From an uncultured Synergistaceae bacterium (GTDB lineage Bacteria; Synergistota; Synergistia; Synergistales; Dethiosulfovibrionaceae), in the NCBI GenBank assembly GCA_902489135.1, contig CABTYW010000034.1:1-20416 (forward strand): a stretch of DNA of 20,416 bases. The letters are read 5' to 3'. Under the pieces are notes generated by a model, which saw only the letters and a program-made list of their open reading frames with translations, made no database searches and was not told where the DNA came from. Both the position numbers and the translations under genes were made by a program. Of the stretch, positions 6,096 to 14,312 are shown one piece after another (within the stretch, counting starts at the first letter, position 1; every line of letters starts with the position of its first letter).

Positions 6096-8405
6096 TCACC
6101 GTCTCCCATAGGCGTTCATCAGACAGCCGGCAAGGAGCATCCGCCGCTCTTCTTCGGCGAGATCGGGCAGCGAGAGGGTCACGGAGATTTTCTCCGTTCC
6201 GTCGATGAGCTGAGCTTTTATTTTTTCTTCCCTCGACGCCACAAATTTTCGCACCTCGGGAATGAACAACCACTGTCCCACGCGAAACTTCGCACGGTCT
6301 TCGTTGCTGACGATCCACGGCGCCATGCCCCAGTTCACCAGGTTGCTGCGGTAGCGTTTCGTGGCATACTCTTCGGCGGCATTGGCCTGACCGCCCAGCA
6401 TTTTCTGGCTGGAGGCCGCCTGCTCGCGCGCCGAGCCGTCGCCGGGCTTGACGGCGCAGACGAGGCTGCCGAAACCGACGTTTTCAGCTTTGATGCCGAG
6501 TTTTTTCAGCAACTCTTCAGCCTCGGGAGGCAAGGCGCTTCCGTCTTCCACGGCGGCGGCTCTGGCCCTTTCCAGCGCTTTGGCCTTTTTCGCCCAGGGC
6601 ACGTAATGCGGGTCTTTGCGCTGAAGGGTGAACTCCGCCAGCTTCAGCGGGTTGCTCCGCAGCGACGACGTCTCGCCCGAGGGAATGAGTTCGTCGGTGG
6701 TGGTGACGGGATCGTCAATGACCGACGCCACCAGGAGGAGCTGATTTTCAGGCAGTGGCGGGATTTCCGGCCAGGGCTTGATGTCGGGGCCGTATTGAAG
6801 CTCCACCTCGGGCCTGCCGCGGCCGAACCCGTTGTAAACGCGCCCGGCGTAGATCCGGCCGTCGAAGCTGTAGGGTTCGCAGTCTTTCAGTTTGTGGGCA
6901 AAACGAAAGGCGCCGGTGAGAATTCCGCCGCAGGCCGCCGTGGCGGCGATGGAACGGGCATCCATGAGCGCTACGGCCGCCCACTGGCCGCTGCCCGGCT
7001 TGGAGCCCTCGCGATTGGGAAAATTGCGGGTGGTATGGCGAATGCTGAATCCGCCGCAGCAGGGAGTTTCGCCGGCGCCGAAACAGGGTCCGCAGAAAGC
7101 GGGATAATTGACGGCGCCCGCACTGACCAGTTTCTGCATCCATCCGCCCTTCATCAGAGCCTGACTGACGGGCATACTGGACGGATACACGCTGAGGCTG
7201 AAAGCGCCGTTTCCCATGTCCTCGCCGTCAAGGATCTGAGCTGCCGCCGCAAGGTTTTCAAAACTGCCGCCGGCACAGCCGCAAATCACGCCCTGATCGG
7301 CATAAAATTTGCCGTTTCGGAATTTATCCGTCATGCAGATGTTCAGGTGGGGGTTTCCCATCAGCTCGCGGGCATCTTTTTCGGCCTGACGGAGAATGTC
7401 GGGTGCGTCCGATTGAAATTGAGCGATGGTGTAGGCGTTGCCGGGGTGGAAGGGCACGGCGATCATGGGTTCAACGGTGCTCAGGTCGATGCGCACGGCG
7501 CCGTCGTAGCGCGCCGCCTCCGCGGGATCGAGCCGCGCGTAATCCTGCGGACGATTGTGGACTTGGAAAAATCGGGCAATCCCGTCGTCGGTGCGCCACA
7601 GAGAGCTCCAGCACGCCGTCTCGGTGGTCATCACATCGATGCCCATGCGGAACTCGGCGCTCAGGTTCGACACGCCGGGGCCCACAAATTCCAGCGCTTT
7701 GTTTTTGACAAATCCGCTTTTGAACACGGCGCCGATCAGGGCGATGGCCACATCATGAGGCCCCACGCCGGGACGGGGCGTGCCCGTCAAATACACGGCG
7801 ACAACGCCGGGCCAGCGGATGTCGTAGGTGCGCCCCATCAGCTGTTTGACCATTTCCGGACCGCCCTCGCCCACCGACAGCGTTCCCAGAGCACCGTAGC
7901 GCGTGTGACTGTCGGTTCCAAAAATCATGCCGCCTGACTTCGCCACACATTCGCGCATATACTGATGAATTACCGCCAGATGGCGGGGAACGAAGATGCC
8001 GCCGAACTTCCGCGCCGCGCTGAGGCCGAACCTGTGATCGTCCTCGTTGATGGTGCCGCCCACGGCGCAAAGACTGTTGTGGCAATTGGTCAGCACGTAG
8101 GGAAGGGGAAACTCCCTGAGCCCGCAGGCCATGGCCGTCTGCAGTGTCGCCACGTAGGTGATGTCGTGGCTCGCCAGAGCGTCGAATTTCAGACGGAACA
8201 GGCCGTTTTCGCCGCCGACGCTGTGAGACTCCATGATGCGTCGCACCATGGTCCCTTCGCCCGACTGAAGGGGCAGTTTTCCTTCATAACGGACGTTGTG
8301 TTTCTCAAGACGCCATCGAAGTTCCTGCAGCGACATTTTTTCAGGCTCTTCAATGAGCGCTTTTCCGCCAAACAGCGTTGTCGGACCGTGGATAAGCGTG
8401 ATCAT
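6096..8405 (-). CDS. Aconitase-superfamily hydratase (YbhJ-like)
   Basis: A 769-residue single-chain member of the aconitase superfamily. Visible landmarks: TNCHNSLCAVGGTINEDDH (about 106-124); IFGTDSHTRYGALGTLSVGEGG (161-182), matching the conserved DSHT/GALG block; VICGCAGGSFENL (373-385) and FCGPCFGAGETP (437-448), whose cysteines (about 375 or 377, 438, 441) are the likely [4Fe-4S] ligands; and a swivel domain with DGSAREQAA and RSNLVNWGMAPW near the C-terminus, the counterpart of GSSREHAA. It should catalyse stereospecific hydration/dehydration of an organic acid, but the substrate cannot be read from the sequence; it lies alone, with no citrate or leucine pathway genes nearby. I chose ATG 8405 because AAAGGA and GGAGG lie just upstream; the frame stays open further upstream but the added residues look non-coding. 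Confidence 0.88.
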   Translation of the reverse strand: MITLIHGPTTLFGGKALIEEPEKMSLQELRWRLEKHNVRYEGKLPLQSGEGTMVRRIMESHSVGGENGLFRLKFDALASHDITYVATLQTAMACGLREFPLPYVLTNCHNSLCAVGGTINEDDHRFGLSAARKFGGIFVPRHLAVIHQYMRECVAKSGGMIFGTDSHTRYGALGTLSVGEGGPEMVKQLMGRTYDIRWPGVVAVYLTGTPRPGVGPHDVAIALIGAVFKSGFVKNKALEFVGPGVSNLSAEFRMGIDVMTTETACWSSLWRTDDGIARFFQVHNRPQDYARLDPAEAARYDGAVRIDLSTVEPMIAVPFHPGNAYTIAQFQSDAPDILRQAEKDARELMGNPHLNICMTDKFRNGKFYADQGVICGCAGGSFENLAAAAQILDGEDMGNGAFSLSVYPSSMPVSQALMKGGWMQKLVSAGAVNYPAFCGPCFGAGETPCCGGFSIRHTTRNFPNREGSKPGSGQWAAVALMDARSIAATAACGGILTGAFRFAHKLKDCEPYSFDGRIYAGRVYNGFGRGRPEVELQYGPDIKPWPEIPPLPENQLLLVASVIDDPVTTTDELIPSGETSSLRSNPLKLAEFTLQRKDPHYVPWAKKAKALERARAAAVEDGSALPPEAEELLKKLGIKAENVGFGSLVCAVKPGDGSAREQAASSQKMLGGQANAAEEYATKRYRSNLVNWGMAPWIVSNEDRAKFRVGQWLFIPEVRKFVASREEKIKAQLIDGTEKISVTLSLPDLAEEERRMLLAGCLMNAYGRR

Positions 8406-9155
8406 TGTCCTTTCCCCCTCCGGTTCCAATTTTATATCGCCCAAGTTGAGATGTCCCGGCTTCACGGGCGCGGCCCGTGCGGTGCCGATCCGTGAGATCC
8501 TGCCGGAAATTCCGTAAAATTCTCTCCCGGGACGACACGAAAAATGAATTCCCGCGCCTTTTTCGTTTGCAGGCGCCAGAAACTTCCCTCCACTATACCC
8601 CATTTTTTGAAACCCGACCTCACTGAGCCGCGAACCGTTGGACCTTCACTCAAAATTGAGATCGGCGCCCTGTCACTGCACGGGACAAGCCCGGGGAACA
8701 TCGAAGCCTTTCAAACTTCGCACGAATGACGAAAACTTCGTCCTCCTGAAAGACGATTTTGCCGCACACAAACAGTTTACCGGCCGTACTTCGGACAATT
8801 CCGCGGCACCTTCTGCCGTGATGGAATACATCATCATAAAGGACGAATTTCAGGCCCATGGATACGGCCGCGGAAAGTTTTTTATTTTCCGTCCCTTTTA
8901 CGGACGGCGTTCTTCACCGTGCGCTCTTCGCCGGCGCGATCGGGATAAGCCATGGGATTGCACTGAGCGGCGGCAGTGCGGCACACAAAAACTTCAACGT
9001 CATCGTCTGAAGGAACGGAGCCGAATAAGACACGCGCCGCAGCGCCCCGCACGGAATGTCATACCATTCGGCGGTTCGGCCTGCGGCGCGTGTGGCGCGT
9101 TCCTGAAATAAATTTCAAAATCGGAATTTTGGAGAATTTTCGCAGTGCGAAGGCT
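8406..9155. other. 750-base stretch without a convincing gene
   Basis: Six-frame reading gives only short frames with no recognisable motif or good ribosome binding site. The stretch carries several local inverted repeats: GACGAA-AAC-TTCGTC (8728-8742), a CCGTCC-7-GGACGG hairpin around 8892-8910, and the long repeat at 9030-9093 listed separately. It presumably holds the hydratase promoter and the end of the comF transcript; I could not fix a promoter with confidence. Confidence 0.5.
9030..9093. repeat. 13-bp perfect inverted repeat with structured 38-base interior
   Basis: ACACGCGCCGCAG (9030-9042) is the exact reverse complement of CTGCGGCGCGTGT (9081-9093). The 38-base interior can itself fold (GAATG...CATTC with flanking CCGC...GCGG). 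It lies 63 bases past the comF stop on the minus strand. No T-run follows on either strand, so it is not a classic intrinsic terminator; it may be an RNA 3'-end structure, a dispersed palindromic repeat or a structured RNA. Confidence 0.75.
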
Positions 9156-9818
9156 TTATGGGGCGGCGCTCCAGCAGAGACTCACGACCTGTTCGCTTCC
9201 GCCGTCGTAAAGACATTGAGCGGCGCGCAGCAGCGTCGTTCCCGTGGTACAGACGTCGTCAAGCACGATGACCTTGTCAGGGGGCGCCTGGCACATAAAG
9301 CTGTCAACGGCCATGGCGCGCCGCGCCTGCGCGCTGGGCTGTTTTTTCTGCGGCACGTTTTTCCGCCGCCATTTCAGACAACGGCTCAGCGCATAGCCTC
9401 GGCGGTCGGCGACGCCGCGGGCCATCCAATCCAGATGGCTGTCTCCCCGAGGCAGCAAATTCAGCTGGGGATGGGGCGGAATAGTGACGACAGTCCACTG
9501 CCCCTGCAGATCGCCCAAAAGTTCCGCCATGCGCCGGCCCATGGCGCGGGCAAGCAGCCCGGAACCTCCGTATTTCGCGTGAAGCAGCAGATCTCTTGAC
9601 GCGTCGCGGTAGAAGGTCAGGGCGCGCACTTCAAAACGGCGGTCGTGAGTCCCGCAGGGAGAGAACGCTCCGCAGGCAAGACATTTTGCCGGCACCGGGG
9701 CATGTTCGCCCATGACATCGTCGATACAATTGGGGCAGATGACAGTTCCGCAGGCGCCGCAGACAGGGCAGCTGCGCGGAAAAAGGAAGTGCAGCAGCAG
9801 CTCGACAGGCTTGATCAT
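9156..9818 (-). CDS. comF: ComF family phosphoribosyltransferase-like protein
   Basis: A 220-residue protein. The N-terminus has a zinc-finger-like set of cysteines (CPVC at 17-20, CPNC at 28-31, CLAC at 46-49, Cys55). The C-terminal part is a type I phosphoribosyltransferase domain with the PRPP loop VIVLDDVCTTGTTL at 183-196. Family members (ComF, GntX) are linked to uptake and processing of transforming DNA; the exact reaction is not established. Its ATG overlaps the stop of the DUF3084 gene (ATGA), so the two are translationally coupled. It is the last gene of the mreB-side cluster. Confidence 0.9.
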   Translation of the reverse strand: MIKPVELLLHFLFPRSCPVCGACGTVICPNCIDDVMGEHAPVPAKCLACGAFSPCGTHDRRFEVRALTFYRDASRDLLLHAKYGGSGLLARAMGRRMAELLGDLQGQWTVVTIPPHPQLNLLPRGDSHLDWMARGVADRRGYALSRCLKWRRKNVPQKKQPSAQARRAMAVDSFMCQAPPDKVIVLDDVCTTGTTLLRAAQCLYDGGSEQVVSLCWSAAP

Positions 9819-11110
9819 CGGGACTTCGGAACCGCTTCCGAAGCGCTTCGTTGAGAGCCCGAAGGCCGAGGGGAAGGCGGCAGCGGCGTCAGCTCTTCGG
9901 GCGTCAGCAGTTCGTCGTCGTAAAAGTCCATGTCCTTGGCGTCGGGCTGAACGACAATTTCGACGCCCACGGGGCCTTCGCTGTACACGTCCCGTTCGGC
10001 CGCCAGGATAATTCTCAGGGGTGCCTGAGCGGCGGCGATCCGGTCAACGGCATCATAGAAATCGTTGGCGGCGATGCCGCCCACCGTTCCGGTGAGAGGA
10101 TCGTTGAGAATTCCGCTGGCCTGACTCATGCGGTTGAGCTGACGCAGCATGGCCCCCAACGCCGCTTCCGCCTGTTCGGGCGTCAGTTTTCGGGTCACGA
10201 TGCGGCTGAGCAGGCGTTCTCCGCGGCTGAACACCAGCGAGCTTTCATACACGCGGTACACCACCTGTACGGGCTCGCCGGCGGCGATGTTGCTGGGTGC
10301 CATGGCGCGCACCACTTTGCGGCTGTCGTAAGCGAGAATGCGGTTCAGCGTGTTTTGAAGGGAGTCGTTGTCGGGTTTTAGAATGACGGAGGCGGGATCG
10401 GCGTTGGAGCGACGGGCCACTTCGTAGCGAACCCGCTCGTTCAGCCGCTCGAGACAGCGCTGTGCCGCCTCCTGCGTGGTCGTGCCTTCGGGGATCACTT
10501 CCTGCCCGAGACGCTCGTCGCTGAAGGCCACAATGCGCCCTTCCTGAAGCCGCCCCAGAGAATCCCTGAGACGTCCCACGTCCTTTTCGAGTTTTGTCCG
10601 TTCAGCCGCAAGGCTGTCACGCTCGTTTTTCATGGTGTCGGTGCTGCGGCGGAGCTCGTCAGCGCGGGTTTGGAGTTCTTTCAGTTCAGATTCGCGCTGC
10701 CGCAGGTCATTCTTTTTAGCGTCCAATTCCTTTTCTTTTCCGTTGAGTTCCTGCTGAGCCTGCACGATGAGAAGCGACGAGACCTGCTGTTCGTTGCGGC
10801 TGTCCTGAAGCTGCCTGGTCAGGTCCACGAGCTGCCGCTGAATGTACTGCATGGAAAACAATCCCGTCCTGACCGACTCGGACAGCATGGACAGGATGAT
10901 GATGACCACCAGCGAAATCACCATGCCCGTAAAGGCCGTGAGAATGGACGACGTGTATTTCGGACGGAGATTGAACAGCGTCACGCGCCGCTTGGCGAAC
11001 CGCATTCCCACGCGGTCTCCCACGATGGAAAGAACCCCGCTAATCAACAGGATCAAAACGATGAGCTTCCAATTGACCTCGGAGATCAGTTCCCAAAAAC
11101 CTGTTTCCAT
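9815..11110 (-). CDS. DUF3084 family membrane-anchored coiled-coil protein
   Basis: A 431-residue protein. Two membrane helices (about 14-32 and 55-76) flank the family's hallmark segment GDRVGMRFAKRRVTLFNLRP. A long charged coiled coil (about 93-190, many Glu/Lys/Arg/Gln) is followed by a globular domain and a proline/serine-rich tail (PLPPSPRPSG). DUF3084 proteins occur in cyanobacteria and various anaerobes, with no established function. I chose the ATG at 11110 because GGGAGG lies 7 bases ahead; an in-frame start 7 codons upstream lacks a good site. The start lies inside the YkgJ-family gene (25-base overlap). The mreB neighbourhood suggests an envelope or cell-shape role (inference). Confidence 0.85.
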   Translation of the reverse strand: METGFWELISEVNWKLIVLILLISGVLSIVGDRVGMRFAKRRVTLFNLRPKYTSSILTAFTGMVISLVVIIILSMLSESVRTGLFSMQYIQRQLVDLTRQLQDSRNEQQVSSLLIVQAQQELNGKEKELDAKKNDLRQRESELKELQTRADELRRSTDTMKNERDSLAAERTKLEKDVGRLRDSLGRLQEGRIVAFSDERLGQEVIPEGTTTQEAAQRCLERLNERVRYEVARRSNADPASVILKPDNDSLQNTLNRILAYDSRKVVRAMAPSNIAAGEPVQVVYRVYESSLVFSRGERLLSRIVTRKLTPEQAEAALGAMLRQLNRMSQASGILNDPLTGTVGGIAANDFYDAVDRIAAAQAPLRIILAAERDVYSEGPVGVEIVVQPDAKDMDFYDDELLTPEELTPLPPSPRPSGSQRSASEAVPKSR

Positions 11111-11628
11111 GTGCCGGCCTCCCTTCGCCATTCACAGCCCAGTTTGCGCAGATAACTCTCATGGGCGGTTAAAATTTTGAGAATGCGCCCGCCGCTCCAC
11201 AGCTTCCCCGAGTTCATGCCGGGACAGTGCTTTGCGGCGTCATTCCACGACTGCCGACTTTGAAGCACTTCGGGCCACCACGGCCACGTGCGGCACTCCA
11301 GGGGGCGGCAGGAATAAATTTCACAGCGGCAGTGAGGCGAAAGCATGACGCAAGCTCCGCCGCTTCGCTCTTTCAAGCTGGGAAACCGCCAGCAGTTCGT
11401 CTCGTACTTTCGGCGGAAACTCGCCGGGTCCAGGCCGAGACGTCGGGCAATGCGAAGCTCCTCCCGCGGGCGCAGAAAAATGCCGCCGGGCTCGCCGCGG
11501 CAGCACCGACCGCAGCCGCAGCACTCAAAGCGAAGGCCTCCGGCAAACCACCAGAGGGAAGATTCCCGCAGGATTTGCCGGAGGCCCTGGGAATTGTTTT
11601 CCGAAACGCCGTCGTTGTCGGGAGACAT
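11086..11628 (-). CDS. YkgJ family cysteine-cluster protein
   Basis: A 180-residue protein with twelve cysteines in the family pattern: CCGCGRCC (36-43), Cys79, CVMLSPHCRC (93-102), CRPLEC (107-112) and Cys135. The family is annotated as a putative Fe-S or zinc-chelating domain; its function is not established. Phe-Glu before the first cluster and the Arg-Thr-Trp-Pro after the last are also typical. It begins 3 bases after the mreB stop without an obvious ribosome binding site, and ends 25 bases inside the DUF3084 gene. The arrangement points to co-translation within one message. Confidence 0.88.
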   Translation of the reverse strand: MSPDNDGVSENNSQGLRQILRESSLWWFAGGLRFECCGCGRCCRGEPGGIFLRPREELRIARRLGLDPASFRRKYETNCWRFPSLKERSGGACVMLSPHCRCEIYSCRPLECRTWPWWPEVLQSRQSWNDAAKHCPGMNSGKLWSGGRILKILTAHESYLRKLGCEWRREAGTWKQVFGN

Positions 11629-11631
11629 GGG

Positions 11632-12672
11632 TTATTTTCTGCGCCGCGCGGAAAACAGAAAGCTGCCCTGAGCGCCTTCGCTGAGTTTTCCAATGTTGGC
11701 CAGAGCCAAACCGGTGCCCAGCGCCACGCATTCCGCGGGACGAGGCGCTACGACGCATTTAATGCCCGTGCTCCGGCTGATGAGCTCCTGAAGACCGCGC
11801 AACAGCGCTCCGCCGCCGGTGAGCACAATGCCTTGGTCGATAATATCCGCTGAAAGCTCGGGAGGCGTCATTTCCAACACGTTTTTCACGCCCTCGACAA
11901 TGGTCTGAATTCGTTCGATAATGGCGGTGCACACGCTGCGGCTGCTGATTTCGATCTGCCGCGGCAGCCCCTGAACCAGATCGCGTCCCTTGAGCGTCAT
12001 GTTGTTCTCTTCGCCGTCGGGCAGGCAGGAACCGATCATAATCTTCAAATTTTCCGCCATCTGCTCGCCGATGGAGAGATTGTACTGTTTTCGGAGATAG
12101 CGCATAATGCACTCATCAAGCTTGTCGCCGCCGATGCGCAGCGACTTCGAAATGACGCAGCCGCCGAGGGAAATCACGGCGATATCGGTGGTGCCGCCGC
12201 CGATGTCCACCACCATTTTGCCCCGCGATTCCTCAACGTGCAGGTCGGCGCCGATGGCCGCGGCCATGGGCTCCTCAATGAGATAGGCGTCGCGGGCGCC
12301 CACTTCCACGGCGGCTTCAAGCACTGCACGGCGCTCCACGTCGGTGGCGCCCGAAGGAACGCAGATCATCACGCGGTTGCGGAAATAGCGATGAATTCCG
12401 CGATTGACCTTCTTCATAAAATAGCGAAGCATGGCCTCCGTCATGGAATAATCGGCGATGACGCCGTCGCGCAGCGGACGCACGGAAATCACGTTGCCGG
12501 GAGTGCGCCCCACCATGTTTTTCGCTTCGTAGCCGACGGCGAGAATCGATCCCGTATCCTGATCGACGGCCACGCACGACGGCTCGCGCAGCACAATTCC
12601 CTTGCCTTTCATATAGATAAGCACCGTCGCCGTTCCCAGATCGATGCCGATGTCATTGCCAAAAGAAAACAC
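11632..12672 (-). CDS. mreB: Rod-shape determining protein MreB (actin homologue)
   Basis: A 346-residue protein, the usual length. It has phosphate-1 motif IGIDLGTATVLIY (8-20), phosphate-2 VVDIGGGTTDIAVIS (154-168) and adenosine motif GIVLTGGGALLRGL (281-294), the actin-fold nucleotide site. It also carries the family segments VGRTPGNVISVRPLRDGVIADY and LIEEPMAAAIGA. MreB polymerises under the inner membrane and directs side-wall peptidoglycan synthesis, which implies a rod-shaped cell. The start is GTG with GGGGAGG 9 bases upstream. No mreC or mreD follows; YkgJ, DUF3084 and comF genes take that place, so it may be one of several MreB paralogues (MreB/Mbl/MreBH). Confidence 0.95.
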   Translation of the reverse strand: MFSFGNDIGIDLGTATVLIYMKGKGIVLREPSCVAVDQDTGSILAVGYEAKNMVGRTPGNVISVRPLRDGVIADYSMTEAMLRYFMKKVNRGIHRYFRNRVMICVPSGATDVERRAVLEAAVEVGARDAYLIEEPMAAAIGADLHVEESRGKMVVDIGGGTTDIAVISLGGCVISKSLRIGGDKLDECIMRYLRKQYNLSIGEQMAENLKIMIGSCLPDGEENNMTLKGRDLVQGLPRQIEISSRSVCTAIIERIQTIVEGVKNVLEMTPPELSADIIDQGIVLTGGGALLRGLQELISRSTGIKCVVAPRPAECVALGTGLALANIGKLSEGAQGSFLFSARRRK

Positions 12673-12741
12673 GAGAAGGAGCCTCCCCTCAGGAAGTTGG
12701 TCGATTTTAAGCAGTCATCGAAGAATTTTCTTTCATCGGAC

Positions 12742-13506
12742 TTATTTTACCTTATTTTCGCCTTTGTAGCCAACTTTCCAGAAAAACAGCCCACCGGGCG
12801 GCACCGTCACCGCCGAATCGGCCCTGGAAGCGCCGTCAAGGAGCCCCGCAAGCCACGAGAGCGGCCGCTTTCCCGATCCCACGGCATCGAGATTGCCCAC
12901 CATGATGCGCACCATATTCGTCATAAAAGCGTCGCCGCGAATTCTGAAAATGGAGAGCCTTCCGCGCCGGATGAAGCGCACGGAATACATGAGCCGCACA
13001 GGATTGTCAGGCAGCTCTTCGGCCCGGCAGAAAGCGCTGAAATCATGGCGCCCTTCCAGCAGAGCGCAGCCCCGACGGATCAGGTCGAAATTCCAGTCGT
13101 CCTTTTTCTTCCACCAGACGTAGGGCCGCATCATGGGATAGCAAAAGGCACCGCACCACACAAAGTAGGCATATTCGCGCCACAGTGCGCCCCTGCGCGC
13201 GTCGAACTCCATGGGCCGAGGACCAACGGAAATCACCGACGCGCCGTCGGGCAGATGGGCGTTGACCGCCAGAAGCAACCGTCGCGCCTCCCACTGTCGT
13301 TCCATCAGAAAAGACGCCACCTGACCGCGGGCATGAACGCCGGCATCGGTGCGCCCGGCCCCCGTCACTTTTACGGGCGCGCCGTTCAGCAGAGAAAGCG
13401 CATTCTCCAGCGATTGCTGCACCGTCACGATGCCGTTGGGCTGCGTCTGCCAGCCCGAAAATTTTCCGCCGTCGTAGCTGATCACACAGGCGTATCGAAA
13501 CATCAT
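12742..13506 (-). CDS. truA: tRNA pseudouridine(38-40) synthase TruA
   Basis: A 254-residue protein with the conserved YDGGKFSGWQTQPN near the N-terminus and GAGRTDAGVHARGQVASF (49-66), where Asp54 is the catalytic aspartate. FDARRGALWREYAYFVW and SAFCRAEE are further TruA signatures. It isomerises uridines at positions 38-40 of the tRNA anticodon arm. Its ATG overlaps the ecfT stop (TTATGATG), in line with translational coupling at the end of the ECF module. A 69-base gap with no clear terminator separates it from mreB. Confidence 0.95.
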   Translation of the reverse strand: MMFRYACVISYDGGKFSGWQTQPNGIVTVQQSLENALSLLNGAPVKVTGAGRTDAGVHARGQVASFLMERQWEARRLLLAVNAHLPDGASVISVGPRPMEFDARRGALWREYAYFVWCGAFCYPMMRPYVWWKKKDDWNFDLIRRGCALLEGRHDFSAFCRAEELPDNPVRLMYSVRFIRRGRLSIFRIRGDAFMTNMVRIMVGNLDAVGSGKRPLSWLAGLLDGASRADSAVTVPPGGLFFWKVGYKGENKVK

Positions 13507-14312
13507 AAAACCGTCATGTTCAGCAGCGCCTGCAGTGCCACCAGCGCCGCGCAGCTTCCCAGCGCCAGAGTGTCGCTGATCTTCCAGCGAAAGGGCTTCA
13601 TGCGGGTTCGCCCCTCCCCGCCGCGGTAGCAGCGGGCTTCCATGGCCACGGCCAAATCGTCGGCGCGTTGAAAAACGATGACAAACAGCGGCACCAGCAC
13701 GGGAATAAAAGCCTTCATTCTCTTGACAATGCTGCCGCGGTCCAGGTCGGCGCCGCGCGCCAGTTGCGCCTTCAAAATGCGGTCAGTTTCTCCCAGAAGG
13801 GTGGGAATGAACCTCAGAGCGATGGTCATCATCATGGCCAGCTCATGGGCGGGAAAGCCGATGCGCTTCAACGGCGAAAAAAGACTCTCGAGGCCGTCGG
13901 ACAACGCCATGGGATTGGTGGTATATGTGAGAAGGTTGGCGAAGAGCACCAGAAGGATGAGGCGCAGCGACATGGTCCAGGCCAGTTCGAGACCTTCCCT
14001 GGTGACCGACAGGACGCCCCAGCGCCAAATTTCCGTGCCTCCCGAAAGAAAAAGGTTGAGCACGGCCGTGAAGATAATCAAAAGGAGCACCGTGCGGATT
14101 GAGCGCAGCAGATAGGCGAGGTCGGTCTGCGAAAGGCGGGCGCAGAGCCAAAGCATGGCGACCCACAAAATCCAGTCGGCCGGGCGCGTCGCAAGGAATA
14201 CGCCTGTCAGAAGTAAAATCAGCGCCACGACTTTGCATCGCGGGTCAAGATGATGAATTGGCGACTGAGCCGGCACGTATTGGCCGAAGCTCATGTTGTC
14301 GAGAAATTTCAC
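13503..14312 (-). CDS. ecfT: ECF transporter transmembrane component EcfT
   Basis: A 269-residue membrane protein with hydrophobic segments at about 27-60, 70-92 and 113-130 and near the C-terminus. The two coupling motifs are visible: AQLARGADLD (Ala185-Arg-Gly) and AMEARCYRGG (Ala226-Arg-Cys). These helices contact the two ATPases. It starts with GTG overlapping the ecfA2 stop (GTGA), with GAGGAGG 8 bases upstream. With the two ATPases it forms a general energizing module shared by several substrate-binding S components; none lies in the window, so the substrate(s) cannot be told. Confidence 0.93.
   Translation of the reverse strand: MKFLDNMSFGQYVPAQSPIHHLDPRCKVVALILLLTGVFLATRPADWILWVAMLWLCARLSQTDLAYLLRSIRTVLLLIIFTAVLNLFLSGGTEIWRWGVLSVTREGLELAWTMSLRLILLVLFANLLTYTTNPMALSDGLESLFSPLKRIGFPAHELAMMMTIALRFIPTLLGETDRILKAQLARGADLDRGSIVKRMKAFIPVLVPLFVIVFQRADDLAVAMEARCYRGGEGRTRMKPFRWKISDTLALGSCAALVALQALLNMTVL

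Noticed and set aside
6606..7937. 443-codon open frame on the plus strand, opposite the hydratase
   Set aside because: Its composition (Gly, Ala, Arg, His, Val rich, no motif) is the mirror image of the GC-rich hydratase gene, which carries clear family motifs on the other strand.
8650..8859. 69-codon minus-strand frame in the gene-free stretch
   Set aside because: No recognisable motif, no good ribosome binding site and it includes local hairpin sequence; insufficient to call a gene.
12238..13629. 463-codon open frame on the plus strand
   Set aside because: It crosses mreB, the spacer and truA in antisense, is His/Arg rich without any domain pattern, and has no ribosome binding site or independent support.
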